Of a stretch of DNA of 64,000 bases, positions 47,014 to 54,852 are shown in pieces; positions within the stretch are counted from its first letter, which is position 1, and every line of letters begins with the position of its first letter. A program made the translations under genes and the position numbers. Below the pieces are notes generated by a model. The model was not told the DNA's origin. It did not search any database and was given only the letters and a program-made list of their open reading frames with translations. This DNA comes from Streptomyces sp. R44 (GTDB taxonomy: Bacteria > Actinomycetota > Actinomycetes > Streptomycetales > Streptomycetaceae): assembly GCF_041053105.1 (NCBI RefSeq), contig NZ_CP163444.1, positions 3,596,001 through 3,660,000 of the forward strand. Direction: 5' to 3'.

Positions 47014-47772
47014 ATGGCTTCGCTGCAGCACGGGGACGATACGTACGAGTCCGGCGTCGAGGAGATCTGCTCGTCCCTTTCCTCCCGGAGTTTCGATCTG
47101 ATCTCCGGCGACAAGGTGAAGTCGCTCCTCCTCCGCCGCTCCGAGACCGCCCTCGACGACCTGGAGTCCTTCCGCGACAGCTGGTCCCGCATGCCGCTCG
47201 ACGGGTACATGGCGGACGGCGGGCGCTACCGCCGGCGCCGGCACGCCACGCTGAGCGCGCCCCCGGCGAGCGCCGACTACGCGGTCGAGGCCCACCAGCC
47301 GCACTACCAGGGCCTCGACTACAACAACCTCAACGGCGGTGTGGCCCGGCACTACGAGCCGTTCGAGGAGCAGAGCCTGCGCGGCAGCACCATGGACAGC
47401 CTGGTCACGCTCGGCTGCGACATCTTCGGCCGCCTCGCCCCGTACTCGGGCTGGCACATCGAGGCCCACCAGTTCCGCATCGAGGTGAACGGCGAGGAGG
47501 TCGGCCTGCCGACCCCCGAGGGCGTCCACCGCGACGGCGTCACCTTCGTCCTGATGGCGATGATCGGCCGCTCGAACGCCACCGGCGGCGAGAGCACCGT
47601 CTTCAACCTGGACAAGCAGCCGGTGGAGAAGTTCTCCCTCACCGACGTCCTGGACGTGGCGCTCGTCAACGACGAGCGGGTCTACCACGGCGTCACGCCC
47701 ATCGAGCAGATCGATCCCGCCCTCCCGGCCTCGCGCGACGTGCTCGTGATCACCTACCGTCACAAGCCGTAA
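47014..47772 (+). CDS. 2OG-Fe(II) dioxygenase, free-amino-acid hydroxylase type (IDO-like)
   Basis: A 252-residue non-haem iron dioxygenase resembling the family of Bacillus L-isoleucine 4-hydroxylase. The iron ligands are His172-x-Asp174 (Gly-Val-His-Arg-Asp-Gly-Val) and His225 (Tyr-His-Gly-Val-Thr-Pro-Ile); Arg241 in Arg-Asp-Val-Leu-Val-Ile-Thr-Tyr would bind 2-oxoglutarate. The upstream strand Glu-Ala-His-Gln-Phe-Arg (150-155) and the Gly-Gly-Glu-Ser segment (191-194) also match that family. Enzymes of this group hydroxylate free aliphatic amino acids such as Ile, Leu, Met or Thr. ATG at 47014 follows an AGGGGGAAA site. A LysE-type exporter follows on the same strand. The substrate and position of hydroxylation are not predictable here. 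Confidence 0.87.
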   Translation: MASLQHGDDTYESGVEEICSSLSSRSFDLISGDKVKSLLLRRSETALDDLESFRDSWSRMPLDGYMADGGRYRRRRHATLSAPPASADYAVEAHQPHYQGLDYNNLNGGVARHYEPFEEQSLRGSTMDSLVTLGCDIFGRLAPYSGWHIEAHQFRIEVNGEEVGLPTPEGVHRDGVTFVLMAMIGRSNATGGESTVFNLDKQPVEKFSLTDVLDVALVNDERVYHGVTPIEQIDPALPASRDVLVITYRHKP

Positions 47773-47783
47773 GTGTCCGGTGC

Positions 47784-47819
47784 GGCGCGGGGGGCGGCCA
47801 CTACGGCGCCCCCCGCGCC
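47784..47819 (+). terminator. Intercistronic hairpin between dioxygenase and exporter
   Basis: GGCGCGGGGGGC (47784-47795) pairs perfectly with GCCCCCCGCGCC (47808-47819). It lies 12 nt after the dioxygenase stop and may lower exporter expression or mark two transcripts. Confidence 0.65.
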
Positions 47820-47849
47820 CGCATTCCACCCGAGTGAGAAGACGGGAAA

Positions 47850-48467
47850 ATGGGTCAGCTCATCGCCGTAGCGGTCATCACCATTCTGGCAGTCATCAGT
47901 CCCGGCGCGGACTTCGCGATGACCGTACGGAACAGCTATTTGTACGGGCGGACCGCCGGAGTTCTCGCCGCCGTCGGCATTTCCCTGGGCGTTCTCGTCC
48001 ATGTCACCTACACCATGCTGGGCGTGGGACTTCTGGTGACCCGGACCCCGATGCTTTTCACGGCGATGAAACTGATCGGCGCCGCGTACCTGGTGTACAT
48101 CGGATACAAGACCTTCGTCACCAAGGCGCAGGTGGACATCGACCTGTCGAGCGACTCCGGCCTGACGAAGGCGGGGGCGCTGCGGACCGGATTCCTGACG
48201 AACGCGCTCAACCCGAAGACGATGCTCTTCGTGCTGAGCACCTACACCCAGGTCGTCAGCGGCGACACCCCGGTCTTCCAGCAGATCGGCTACGGCCTGT
48301 TCATGTCGCTCGCGCACCTGGTCTGGTTCGCGCTGGCCGCGGTGCTCTTCTCCAACCAGTCCCTGCGGACACGGCTGCTGCAGCGGCAGAGCGTGCTCAA
48401 CAAGGTCATCGGGACCGTCCTCGTCGGGCTCGGGATGGTGCTGGCCCTCACGCCGTCCATGGCCTGA
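47850..48467 (+). CDS. LysE/RhtB-family amino-acid exporter
   Basis: A 205-residue membrane protein with about six helices and the LysE/RhtB N-terminus (Ser-Pro-Gly-Ala-Asp-Phe-Ala-Met-Thr-Val-Arg-Asn) and internal Asn-Pro-Lys motif. The family exports amino acids and derivatives such as Lys, Thr, homoserine and hydroxylated products. It lies 77 nt after the 2OG-Fe dioxygenase, and the product of that enzyme is the obvious candidate cargo. Confidence 0.92.
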   Translation: MGQLIAVAVITILAVISPGADFAMTVRNSYLYGRTAGVLAAVGISLGVLVHVTYTMLGVGLLVTRTPMLFTAMKLIGAAYLVYIGYKTFVTKAQVDIDLSSDSGLTKAGALRTGFLTNALNPKTMLFVLSTYTQVVSGDTPVFQQIGYGLFMSLAHLVWFALAAVLFSNQSLRTRLLQRQSVLNKVIGTVLVGLGMVLALTPSMA

Positions 48468-48474
48468 GGGACGA

Positions 48475-48972
48475 TCAGGAGGAGACCCGTTCCACTCGCG
48501 GCTCCGCGATCGTGCGGTAGTCCTCCGCGGCCAGGGCCAGCGAGCGGTCGAGGCGGGCCGCGTTGAAGAAGAACTCCTCGTGGACCAACAGGTCCGGGTC
48601 CACGATCAGTTCGAGGCGCTCGTCGAAGGCGAACGGCAGGATCGTGCCGCTCGGGGAGCCCGCGAGCTCCTCGGCGATCTCCGGGGAGGCGAAGGAGACG
48701 TACGTGCCGCCGTACAGCGCCTTCACCGCGTTGAGGTCGATGCGCCGGTCGCCCGGTACGACGACGAGCGCGAAGCGCTTCTCCTTCTTGCCGATCTTCA
48801 CCATGGCGATGATGCACTTGGCCGCCCGGTCGAGCGTGTGGCCGCGCAGCGCGCTGACCGCCTCGGTGGCGCCCTCGGGGGCGTGCTCGATCACCCGGTA
48901 GGCCGCGCCGCGCTCGTCGAGCAGGGCGAGCAGCTTCTCGTACGTGCCGACACCCGTGACATCCGTGGTCAT
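48475..48972 (-). CDS. YbaK/EbsC-family aminoacyl-tRNA deacylase (second copy)
   Basis: A 165-residue YbaK-fold protein with the conserved Lys in Arg-Ala-Ala-Lys-Cys-Ile-Ile and a Gly-Ser-Pro-Ser-Gly-Thr-Ile-Leu-Pro-Phe segment near 100-112. It resembles trans-editing enzymes related to ProXp. It differs clearly from the copy at 43.8 kb. ATG at 48972 follows GGGAGGAA. It starts 16 nt after the ArsR-like gene on the same strand, so the two are likely an operon; it converges on the exporter gene with 7 nt between stops. Confidence 0.87.
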   Translation of the reverse strand: MTTDVTGVGTYEKLLALLDERGAAYRVIEHAPEGATEAVSALRGHTLDRAAKCIIAMVKIGKKEKRFALVVVPGDRRIDLNAVKALYGGTYVSFASPEIAEELAGSPSGTILPFAFDERLELIVDPDLLVHEEFFFNAARLDRSLALAAEDYRTIAEPRVERVSS

Positions 48973-48988
48973 TCGGTTCCTCCCGCTT

Positions 48989-50056
48989 TCAACTGGTTTG
49001 GTTCTCCGGCGCGTTGACCCTACGCCTGTTGTCCATGTGCCGGAGCAGCGCGACACCCGGGCCGTCGAGTTCGTACAGCACGCGCACGCCCTCCCGGCGC
49101 CGGCGCACCACGCCCGCGGCGACCAGGGCCGTGAGGTGCTCGGAGACGGTGCTCGGGGCCAGGCCCAGGGTCGCGGCGAGGTCCGAGGTGGTGGTGGGCG
49201 CGACGAGGCCGCGGACGACGCCGGCCCGGCTGCGGCCGAGCAGGATGTCGAGCCGGTCCCCGCGCGCGGGCGCCTCGGCGAGGCCCCGGCGGCCCGGCGG
49301 CGGCGCATCCCCGAGCAGGACGGCGGCCCCCTCGGCCTGGTAGGCGACGGCCGTCGTGCCGTCCGGGGCGGACGCGGAGTACGGGGCTCCCTTGCCGAAC
49401 ACCAGGGGGACGAGGATCAGCCGGGAGACGCAGGGCACCGCGGTCCGGTCGCGCACCACGGGGCCGACGTGCAGCCTCAGCACGTCGTCCCGCCGGGTGA
49501 GCCGCCGTCCGCGCAGGGAGCCGAGCAGCCGCTCCGGGCCCTGGGTGGCGAGGATCCGGGCCCGCAGCAGGATGTCCTCCTCCGTCGCGACCCGCAGGGG
49601 CGCCGCGTAGGGGGCCATGGCCGCCCGCCAGTACCGGGGGACGAACTCGCCGAGTTCGGCGAGGCGGGCCCGCGGATCCGCGTACAGGGGCCCCACCTCG
49701 GGGGGAACGCCCTGCGGGAACCACTGCTCCAGCTCCTGCCTGACACGGGCCGGGGGCACGGCGGCGAGGGCCGCGAGGTCCGCCGTCAGGTCGCCCCTTG
49801 AGGGGTCCGGGACGGGGAGGAGGAAGGAGGGGAGCGCGCCCCCGCGGGCGCGGTACAGCGGGACGAGCCAGCCCGGGATGGTCACCTCGGCCCGGGTCAG
49901 CGAACGGCGGGCCGCCCGGTCCCAGTTGGTGTACGGCCAGGGCGCGAGCCCGCGCCGCGAGGAGAGCAGCCCGATGCTGCCGTACGTCTCCCAGAGCCGG
50001 CTGTCGGCGATCCGGACCGTTCCGTATCCGGACCGCCGCAGCGGAATCTCGATCAC
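48989..50056 (-). CDS. ArsR-type regulator with large N-terminal domain
   Basis: A 355-residue protein. The C-terminal third (about 275-350) is a winged helix of ArsR type (Leu-Ala-Ala-Thr-Leu-Gly-Leu-Ala-Pro-Ser-Thr-Val-Ser-Glu-His-Leu) with a wing ending Val-Leu-Tyr-Glu-Leu. The large N-terminal region matches the DUF5937-like sequences seen in streptomycete regulators of this size. No Cys metal site is seen. GTG at 50056 (Ile-Glu-Ile-Pro-Leu following) was chosen by resemblance to the family's usual N-terminus; an ATG at 50080 is the alternative. It is co-oriented with the YbaK-family gene 16 nt downstream. Confidence 0.85.
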   Translation of the reverse strand: MIEIPLRRSGYGTVRIADSRLWETYGSIGLLSSRRGLAPWPYTNWDRAARRSLTRAEVTIPGWLVPLYRARGGALPSFLLPVPDPSRGDLTADLAALAAVPPARVRQELEQWFPQGVPPEVGPLYADPRARLAELGEFVPRYWRAAMAPYAAPLRVATEEDILLRARILATQGPERLLGSLRGRRLTRRDDVLRLHVGPVVRDRTAVPCVSRLILVPLVFGKGAPYSASAPDGTTAVAYQAEGAAVLLGDAPPPGRRGLAEAPARGDRLDILLGRSRAGVVRGLVAPTTTSDLAATLGLAPSTVSEHLTALVAAGVVRRRREGVRVLYELDGPGVALLRHMDNRRRVNAPENQTS

Positions 50057-50217
50057 CACGCACCCCCGCGCCCGCTCCATGGTCGGTGGAGCGGGCACAC
50101 GGTATCGGCCAGGTGGCCGGGGACGGCCCGTCGGCCGCTCACAATGTCAAGTCGCCGCCCAAGGAACGCATTTCAGCCGAAAGGGACCCTCTTTTTCAGC
50201 CCGAGGGGGGCGCTGTC

Positions 50218-51393
50218 TCAGCCCGTCACCGAGCGCACCGCGCGCACCAGGGCCTGGGCGCGCGGGTCGGCCGTGACCGTCTTCCGCATGCCGTTGGTGA
50301 CGTACCCGAAGGCGATCCCGGCGTCCGGGTCGGCGAAGCCGAGGGAGCCGCCGCGGCCGGGGTGGCCGAAGGACGAGGGGCCGAGGAGCGGCGAGGCCGG
50401 GCCGTGCAGCATGTGGCCGAGGCCGAAGCGCGTCCCGACCAGCAGCACCTTGTCCAGGCCCGCGGACTCCTCGGTGCGGGCGAGGGCCAGGGTGGCGGGG
50501 GCGAAGAGGCGCTCGGCACCGTCGACGGGGCCGAGGGTCGCGGCGTAGAAGCGGGCGAGGGCGCGGGCGGTGGCGACGCCGGCCGAGCCGGGCAGTTCGG
50601 CGGCCCGGTAGACGGGGTCGTTCTCGTCGGGCTTGGGCTCGATGACCCCGAAGGCGCGCCGGGTGAGGGAGGCGGGGTCCTGGTAGGCCTCGGTGACGGA
50701 GCGCTTGGGGCGGAGCTTGAGGGCGCCGCTGCCCGGCGGGTCGATCTCCTCGACGGGGCCGAGCCGGCCGACCCGGTGGGTCTCGGACTCGGGCAGGCCG
50801 ATCCACAGGTCGAGGCCGAGGGGCCCGGTGATCTCCTCGGCTACCCAGCGGCCTATGGTGCGGCCGGTCGCCCGGTGGACCAGGCCGGAGAGCAGCCAGC
50901 TGAAGGTGTGGGGGTGGTAGCCGTGGGCGGTGCCGGGCTCCCAGACGGGGGCCTGGGCGGCGATCGCGCGCGTGGCGGTGTCCAGGTCGACCGCCTCGGC
51001 GAGGGTGAGCGGGGTGTCGAGGACCGGGACACCCGCCCGGTGCGCGAGGAGCTGCCGCACGGTGACCCGGTCCTTGCCGCGGGCCTTGAACTCGGGCCAG
51101 TACGAGGAGACGGGGGCGTCCAGGTCGAGCTGCCCGCGCTCGTGCAGGAGCAGGGGGACGGCGGCGGAGACGCCCTTGGTGGCGGAGCGGACGACCTGGG
51201 CGGTGTCCGCCGTCCACGGATCCGTGCCGTCGGCGTCCTTCGTGCCCGCCCACAGGTCGACGACCTTCTCGCCGTCCCGATGGACGGCGACGGCCGCCCC
51301 GCGCTCGCCCCGCTGCTCGAAGTTGCTCAGGAACGCGTCCCTGACCGGCTCCCAGCCCGCCGCCACCGTGCCCTGGACGTCCACCTGACCCAC
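50218..51393 (-). CDS. Serine hydrolase, class C beta-lactamase-like (EstB type)
   Basis: A 391-residue cytoplasmic serine hydrolase. The nucleophile motif Ser70-Ala-Thr-Lys73 and Tyr159 (Gly-Tyr-His-Pro-His) match the esterase/beta-lactamase superfamily; the KTG triad is replaced by His-Pro-Gly-Arg-Gly, as in esterases and D-aminopeptidase-like members, so beta-lactam resistance is unlikely. No signal peptide is visible. GTG at 51393 was chosen because AAGAGAG precedes it; an ATG at 51420 has no ribosome-binding site. Confidence 0.85.
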   Translation of the reverse strand: MGQVDVQGTVAAGWEPVRDAFLSNFEQRGERGAAVAVHRDGEKVVDLWAGTKDADGTDPWTADTAQVVRSATKGVSAAVPLLLHERGQLDLDAPVSSYWPEFKARGKDRVTVRQLLAHRAGVPVLDTPLTLAEAVDLDTATRAIAAQAPVWEPGTAHGYHPHTFSWLLSGLVHRATGRTIGRWVAEEITGPLGLDLWIGLPESETHRVGRLGPVEEIDPPGSGALKLRPKRSVTEAYQDPASLTRRAFGVIEPKPDENDPVYRAAELPGSAGVATARALARFYAATLGPVDGAERLFAPATLALARTEESAGLDKVLLVGTRFGLGHMLHGPASPLLGPSSFGHPGRGGSLGFADPDAGIAFGYVTNGMRKTVTADPRAQALVRAVRSVTG

Positions 51394-51476
51394 ACTCTCT
51401 TTCGTACGACCGGTTCCCATGGTGCAACGCGAGGGGGGACGGCCGGATTCCGGGGTCAGGTGGACGCCGGGGGCGG

Positions 51477-51974
51477 TCAGACGAGGTTGATCGTGAAGCG
51501 CCTCACGCGCGGTTGGACGGGTTCGGAGTGGACCGAGCCGCGAGCCTTTTCGTACTTCCCGGTGCCGCCGGTGATCGCGTTGTCGAAGGGCCCCTGGTCG
51601 AGGTAGTTGAAGTACATCCCCTGCACGGTGAGCTGGCCGTCCGGGAGGACGTAGGTCGCGACGCACTGCTCCGCTTCGTCGTCGCCGCCCCGGGTGGTGG
51701 TGCAGGCGACGTGGCTCTCGCCGATCTTGGTGTGCGTCGGGTCGTCGAAGAGGGAGAGGTCCGAGCGGGCGATGGCCCGATCGCCCTGCGCGGGGTCGCC
51801 GGTGGCGGGGATGCGGGTCAGCTCCTTCACCTCGGCCCGGAGCGTGATGGTCCGGGCCTTGCCCCCGGTGTGAGGGGAAGCGGTGTCCGTCGCGGCGCCG
51901 GCCGCGACGGAGGTGCAGGTGAGAAGGGTGACCAGCGTGGCCGCGCCGAGGCAGGCGGCTCTGGTGGGGCGCAT
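51477..51974 (-). CDS. Secreted allene-oxide-cyclase/dirigent-like barrel protein
   Basis: A 165-residue exported protein. The signal peptide ends near 28-30 (Ala-Ala-Gly-Ala-Ala). The C-terminal segment Phe-Asp-Asn-Ala-Ile-Thr-Gly-Gly-Thr-Gly-Lys-Tyr-Glu-Lys-Ala-Arg-Gly is the hallmark of the AOC-like eight-stranded barrel. Two Cys near 111 and 124 could form a disulfide. ATG at 51974 follows AGGAG. The family includes enzymes guiding cyclisation and coupling reactions, but bacterial members are mostly uncharacterised. Confidence 0.75.
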   Translation of the reverse strand: MRPTRAACLGAATLVTLLTCTSVAAGAATDTASPHTGGKARTITLRAEVKELTRIPATGDPAQGDRAIARSDLSLFDDPTHTKIGESHVACTTTRGGDDEAEQCVATYVLPDGQLTVQGMYFNYLDQGPFDNAITGGTGKYEKARGSVHSEPVQPRVRRFTINLV

Positions 51975-52120
51975 CGTGCGTCTCCTGGGGTGATGTGGGG
52001 GAATGACCGGATGGCGAACTCTCATCCGATTCCGTTCGATTCCCTTCATAACCCCGGTACCGTCGCCGCACGGAGCGTCCCGGCACGACCCACCGGCATG
52101 TCCAGCCGGTCGGACCAAAG

Positions 52121-52861
52121 TCAGGCGACGGAGCTCGGTACGAAGCCGAACGGCAGCTCCAGGCGGTGACGGGCCATCGTCTCCTCGTCCGAGAGGATCG
52201 CGGCGGTCGGGCCGTCCTCGGCGATCACGCCCTCGCTGAGGATCACCGAGCGCGGGCAGAGCTCCAGCGCGTACGGCAGGTCGTGGGTGACCATGAGGAC
52301 GGTGACGTCCAGTGCCTTGAGGATGTCGGCGAGCTCGCGGCGCGAGGCGGGGTCCAGGTTGGAGGACGGCTCGTCGAGGACGAGGATCTCCGGCTCCATG
52401 GCGAGGACGGTCGCGACGGCGACCCGGCGGCGCTGCCCGAAGGACAGGTGGTGCGGGGGCCGGTCGGCGAACTCCGCCATCCCGACCCTGGCGAGGGCCT
52501 GCTGCACGACGGCCTCCAGCTCGGCGCCCCGCACCCCGGCCGCCGCCGGGCCGAAGGCCACGTCCTCGCGGACGGTCGGCATGAACAGCTGGTCGTCGGG
52601 GTCCTGGAAGACGATGCCGACCTTCCGCCGGATCTCCGCCATGTGCTTCTTGCCGACCGGGAGCCCGGCGACGGTGACGCTGCCCGCGCCGCCGGTGAGG
52701 ATGCCGTTGAGGTGGAGGACGAGGGTGGTCTTGCCGGCGCCGTTCGGGCCGAGGAGGGCGACGCGCTCGCCGCGCCCGACGGTCAGGTCGACGCCGAAGA
52801 GGGCCTGGTGGCCGTCGGGGTAGGCGTACGCGAGCCCGCGCACTTCCAGCGAGGCGGTCAT
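52121..52861 (-). CDS. cbiO: ECF transporter ATPase for nickel/cobalt
   Basis: The 246-residue ATPase of the importer encoded by the next two genes. Walker A is at 38-46 (Gly-Pro-Asn-Gly-Ala-Gly-Lys-Thr-Thr), the Q-loop region is Phe-Gln-Asp-Pro-Asp-Asp-Gln-Leu-Phe, the signature is Leu-Ser-Phe-Gly-Gln-Arg-Arg-Arg and Walker B is Leu-Val-Leu-Asp-Glu-Pro-Ser-Ser. ATG at 52861 overlaps the CbiQ stop by 4 nt; the ATG at 52870 is an alternative. Last gene of the operon. Confidence 0.94.
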   Translation of the reverse strand: MTASLEVRGLAYAYPDGHQALFGVDLTVGRGERVALLGPNGAGKTTLVLHLNGILTGGAGSVTVAGLPVGKKHMAEIRRKVGIVFQDPDDQLFMPTVREDVAFGPAAAGVRGAELEAVVQQALARVGMAEFADRPPHHLSFGQRRRVAVATVLAMEPEILVLDEPSSNLDPASRRELADILKALDVTVLMVTHDLPYALELCPRSVILSEGVIAEDGPTAAILSDEETMARHRLELPFGFVPSSVA

Positions 52862-53619
52862 AGGGTCCATCCCAGGAGGCAGATCAGGAGTGCGGTGAGC
52901 GGCAGCGCGGCGGCGTAGGCCCACTGGGCGCGGGTGGCGGTCACCTCGTCGATGACCGGCATGGTGCCGCTGTAGCCGCGGCTGACCATGGCGAGGTGGA
53001 CGCGTTCGCCGCGCTCGTACGAGCGGATGAAGAGCGCGCCCGCGGACTTGGCGAGGACGCCCCAGTGGCGGACGCCGCTGGCCTCGAAGCCGCGGGAGCG
53101 ACGGGCGACGGACATGCGGCGCATCTCGTCGGTGATGACGTCGCCGTACCGGATCATGAACGAGGCGATCTGGACGAGCAGCGGCGGCAGCTTGAGCCGC
53201 TGGAGGCCGAGGACCAGGGCCCGCAGCTCGGTGGTGGAGGCGAGGAGCACGGAGGCGGCGACGCCGAGGGTGCCCTTGGCGAGGACGTTCCAGGCGCCCC
53301 ACAGGCCGGGGACGCTCAGCGACACCCCGAGGAGCTCGGTCTGCTCGCCGGGCACCACGAAGGGCATGAGGAGCGCGAAGGCGACGAACGGGATCTCGAT
53401 GAGCAGCCGCTTGAGCAGGAAGCCGGCCGGGATCCGGGCCTTCGCGGCGACGGCCCCGAGGAGCACCGCGTAGAGGGCGAAGGCCCAGACGGCCTCGCGG
53501 GGCGTCGAGACGACGACCACGACGAAGCCGAGGACGGCGGCGAGCTTGGTGTGCGGGGGCAGCTCGTGGACCGGCGAGTGCCCGGGCCGGTAGAGCCTGT
53601 GCGCGTGCCCCGCTCCCAT
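52858..53619 (-). CDS. cbiQ: ECF transporter transmembrane protein CbiQ-like
   Basis: A 253-residue membrane protein with five to six helices, the coupling Ala-Arg-Arg-Ser-Arg-Gly-Phe motif and a second Ser-Arg-Gly-Tyr near residue 221, which are the two Arg-containing signatures of energy-coupling factor T components. It starts 1 nt after the stop of the M-N gene and overlaps the ATPase start by 4 nt. It links substrate binding to the ATPase. Confidence 0.94.
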   Translation of the reverse strand: MGAGHAHRLYRPGHSPVHELPPHTKLAAVLGFVVVVVSTPREAVWAFALYAVLLGAVAAKARIPAGFLLKRLLIEIPFVAFALLMPFVVPGEQTELLGVSLSVPGLWGAWNVLAKGTLGVAASVLLASTTELRALVLGLQRLKLPPLLVQIASFMIRYGDVITDEMRRMSVARRSRGFEASGVRHWGVLAKSAGALFIRSYERGERVHLAMVSRGYSGTMPVIDEVTATRAQWAYAAALPLTALLICLLGWTL

Positions 53620-53620
53620 G

Positions 53621-54673
53621 TCACGCCTCCACGGCGGCGGCCTTGCGGCGGCGGACGACCCAGAAGGCGCCGGTGCCGACGGCCAGGGTCGCGCCGACGC
53701 CGATGACGCCGGCGAGGCCGCCGGAGAGCCGGGGGGCCTCGATGCCCTTGACGCCGTAGTCGGCGAGCGGGGAGTCGGCGGCGGCGTGCTCCTCGACGTT
53801 CCTGTCGATGCCCTTGTCGGCGGCGACCTTCTCCAGGCCGTCGGGGCTGGCGGAGGCGTAGAAGGAGACGAAGCCGGCGAGGACGAGGGCGGTGACCACG
53901 CCGCCGATCCACAGCTTCTTCGGGGAGCCCTTCTCGGCGGGGGCCGGGGGCGTGGCGTCGACCAGCTCGCCGTCCACGCGGAGCTTGAGCGGCGCGGTCA
54001 GGCCGCGGGCGCCGTAGACCAGGTCGGGGCGGACGGCGACGACGGCGCCGACGGTCAGCATGGTGATGACGGCCTCGCCGACGCCGATGAGGACGTGCAC
54101 GCCGACCATGGCCGTGAGGACCTTGGGGACGGGGACGTCGGTGGTGCCGCCGATCGCGTAGATGAGGGTGAAGGCGGCGGCCGCGGCCGGTACGGAGACG
54201 AGCGCGGCGGCGAAGGAGGCCACCGTCACCGAGCGGCGGGTGCGCGGCAGGACGAGGACCAGGCCGCGGAAGAGCGCGTAGGCCACGACGACGGTGACGA
54301 CGCCCATGACGGTGATGTTCACGCCGAGGGCGGTGAGGCCGCCGTCGGCGAAGAGGATGCCCTGCATGAGCAGGACGACGGCGATGCACAGGACGCCGGT
54401 CCAGGGCCCGACGAGGATCGCGGCGAGCGCGCCGCCGAGGAGGTGTCCGCTGGTCCCGGCGGCGACCGGGAAGTTCAGCATCTGGACGGCGAAGATGAAC
54501 GCCGCGACGAGGCCCGCGAGCGGCGCGGTCCGCTCTCCCCCGTAGCCTCCGGCACGGGAGGTGCCCCCAAGCTCGCGGCGCGCTCCGCGCAGGCCGACGG
54601 CGACGGCGCCGGCGGCGACGACACCGGCTGCGGCCGACACGGGCGCGTTGATGAATCCGTCAGGTACATGCAC
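53621..54673 (-). CDS. cbiM: Nickel/cobalt ECF substrate-binding protein, fused M and N domains
   Basis: A 350-residue membrane protein. The N-terminal Met-His-Val-Pro-Asp-Gly-Phe-Ile is the metal-site sequence of CbiM/NikM, with about seven helices to residue 230, then a soluble linker and an N-type domain carrying Ser-Pro-Asp-Gly-Leu-Glu (about 270) between two helices. The PDGLE-type domain suggests the nickel form (NikN) rather than CbiN. The GTG start at 54673 is 7 nt downstream of a TATCAT hexamer on the minus strand, so the mRNA is likely leaderless. A Nur-like box covers the promoter. First gene of the operon. Confidence 0.93.
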   Translation of the reverse strand: MHVPDGFINAPVSAAAGVVAAGAVAVGLRGARRELGGTSRAGGYGGERTAPLAGLVAAFIFAVQMLNFPVAAGTSGHLLGGALAAILVGPWTGVLCIAVVLLMQGILFADGGLTALGVNITVMGVVTVVVAYALFRGLVLVLPRTRRSVTVASFAAALVSVPAAAAAFTLIYAIGGTTDVPVPKVLTAMVGVHVLIGVGEAVITMLTVGAVVAVRPDLVYGARGLTAPLKLRVDGELVDATPPAPAEKGSPKKLWIGGVVTALVLAGFVSFYASASPDGLEKVAADKGIDRNVEEHAAADSPLADYGVKGIEAPRLSGGLAGVIGVGATLAVGTGAFWVVRRRKAAAVEA

Positions 54674-54680
54674 GTCCGGA

Positions 54681-54711
54681 ATGATAAGGCGTTCCTGCAA
54701 AGAGCTTGCAA
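54681..54711 (-). promoter_or_regulatory. Promoter and Nur-like box of the nickel/cobalt importer
   Basis: On the minus strand: TTGCAA (54706-54711), 5 nt, TTGCAG (54695-54700), then TATCAT (54681-54686). The TTGCAA-N5-TTGCAA pattern is the published consensus of the Streptomyces nickel regulator Nur; one base differs here. TTGCAA also serves as a -35 with 19-nt spacing. Binding in high nickel would block the promoter. Confidence 0.68.
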
Positions 54712-54852
54712 GAGCGCATCGGTCACAGAACAGCGGCGCTCGGATGCACGTGACCCCGCACACACCTTCCGCCGCACAGGCATGCCCCGCGCCCCGGCCG
54801 GGAAAGCGTGGGACATTGGTAGACAAGAGGACAAAAGGTGAGGAGTCACCCC

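Noticed and set aside
50218..51393. True beta-lactamase conferring drug resistance
   Set aside because: The KTG motif is replaced by His-Pro-Gly-Arg-Gly and there is no signal peptide, which points to an esterase-like serine hydrolase.
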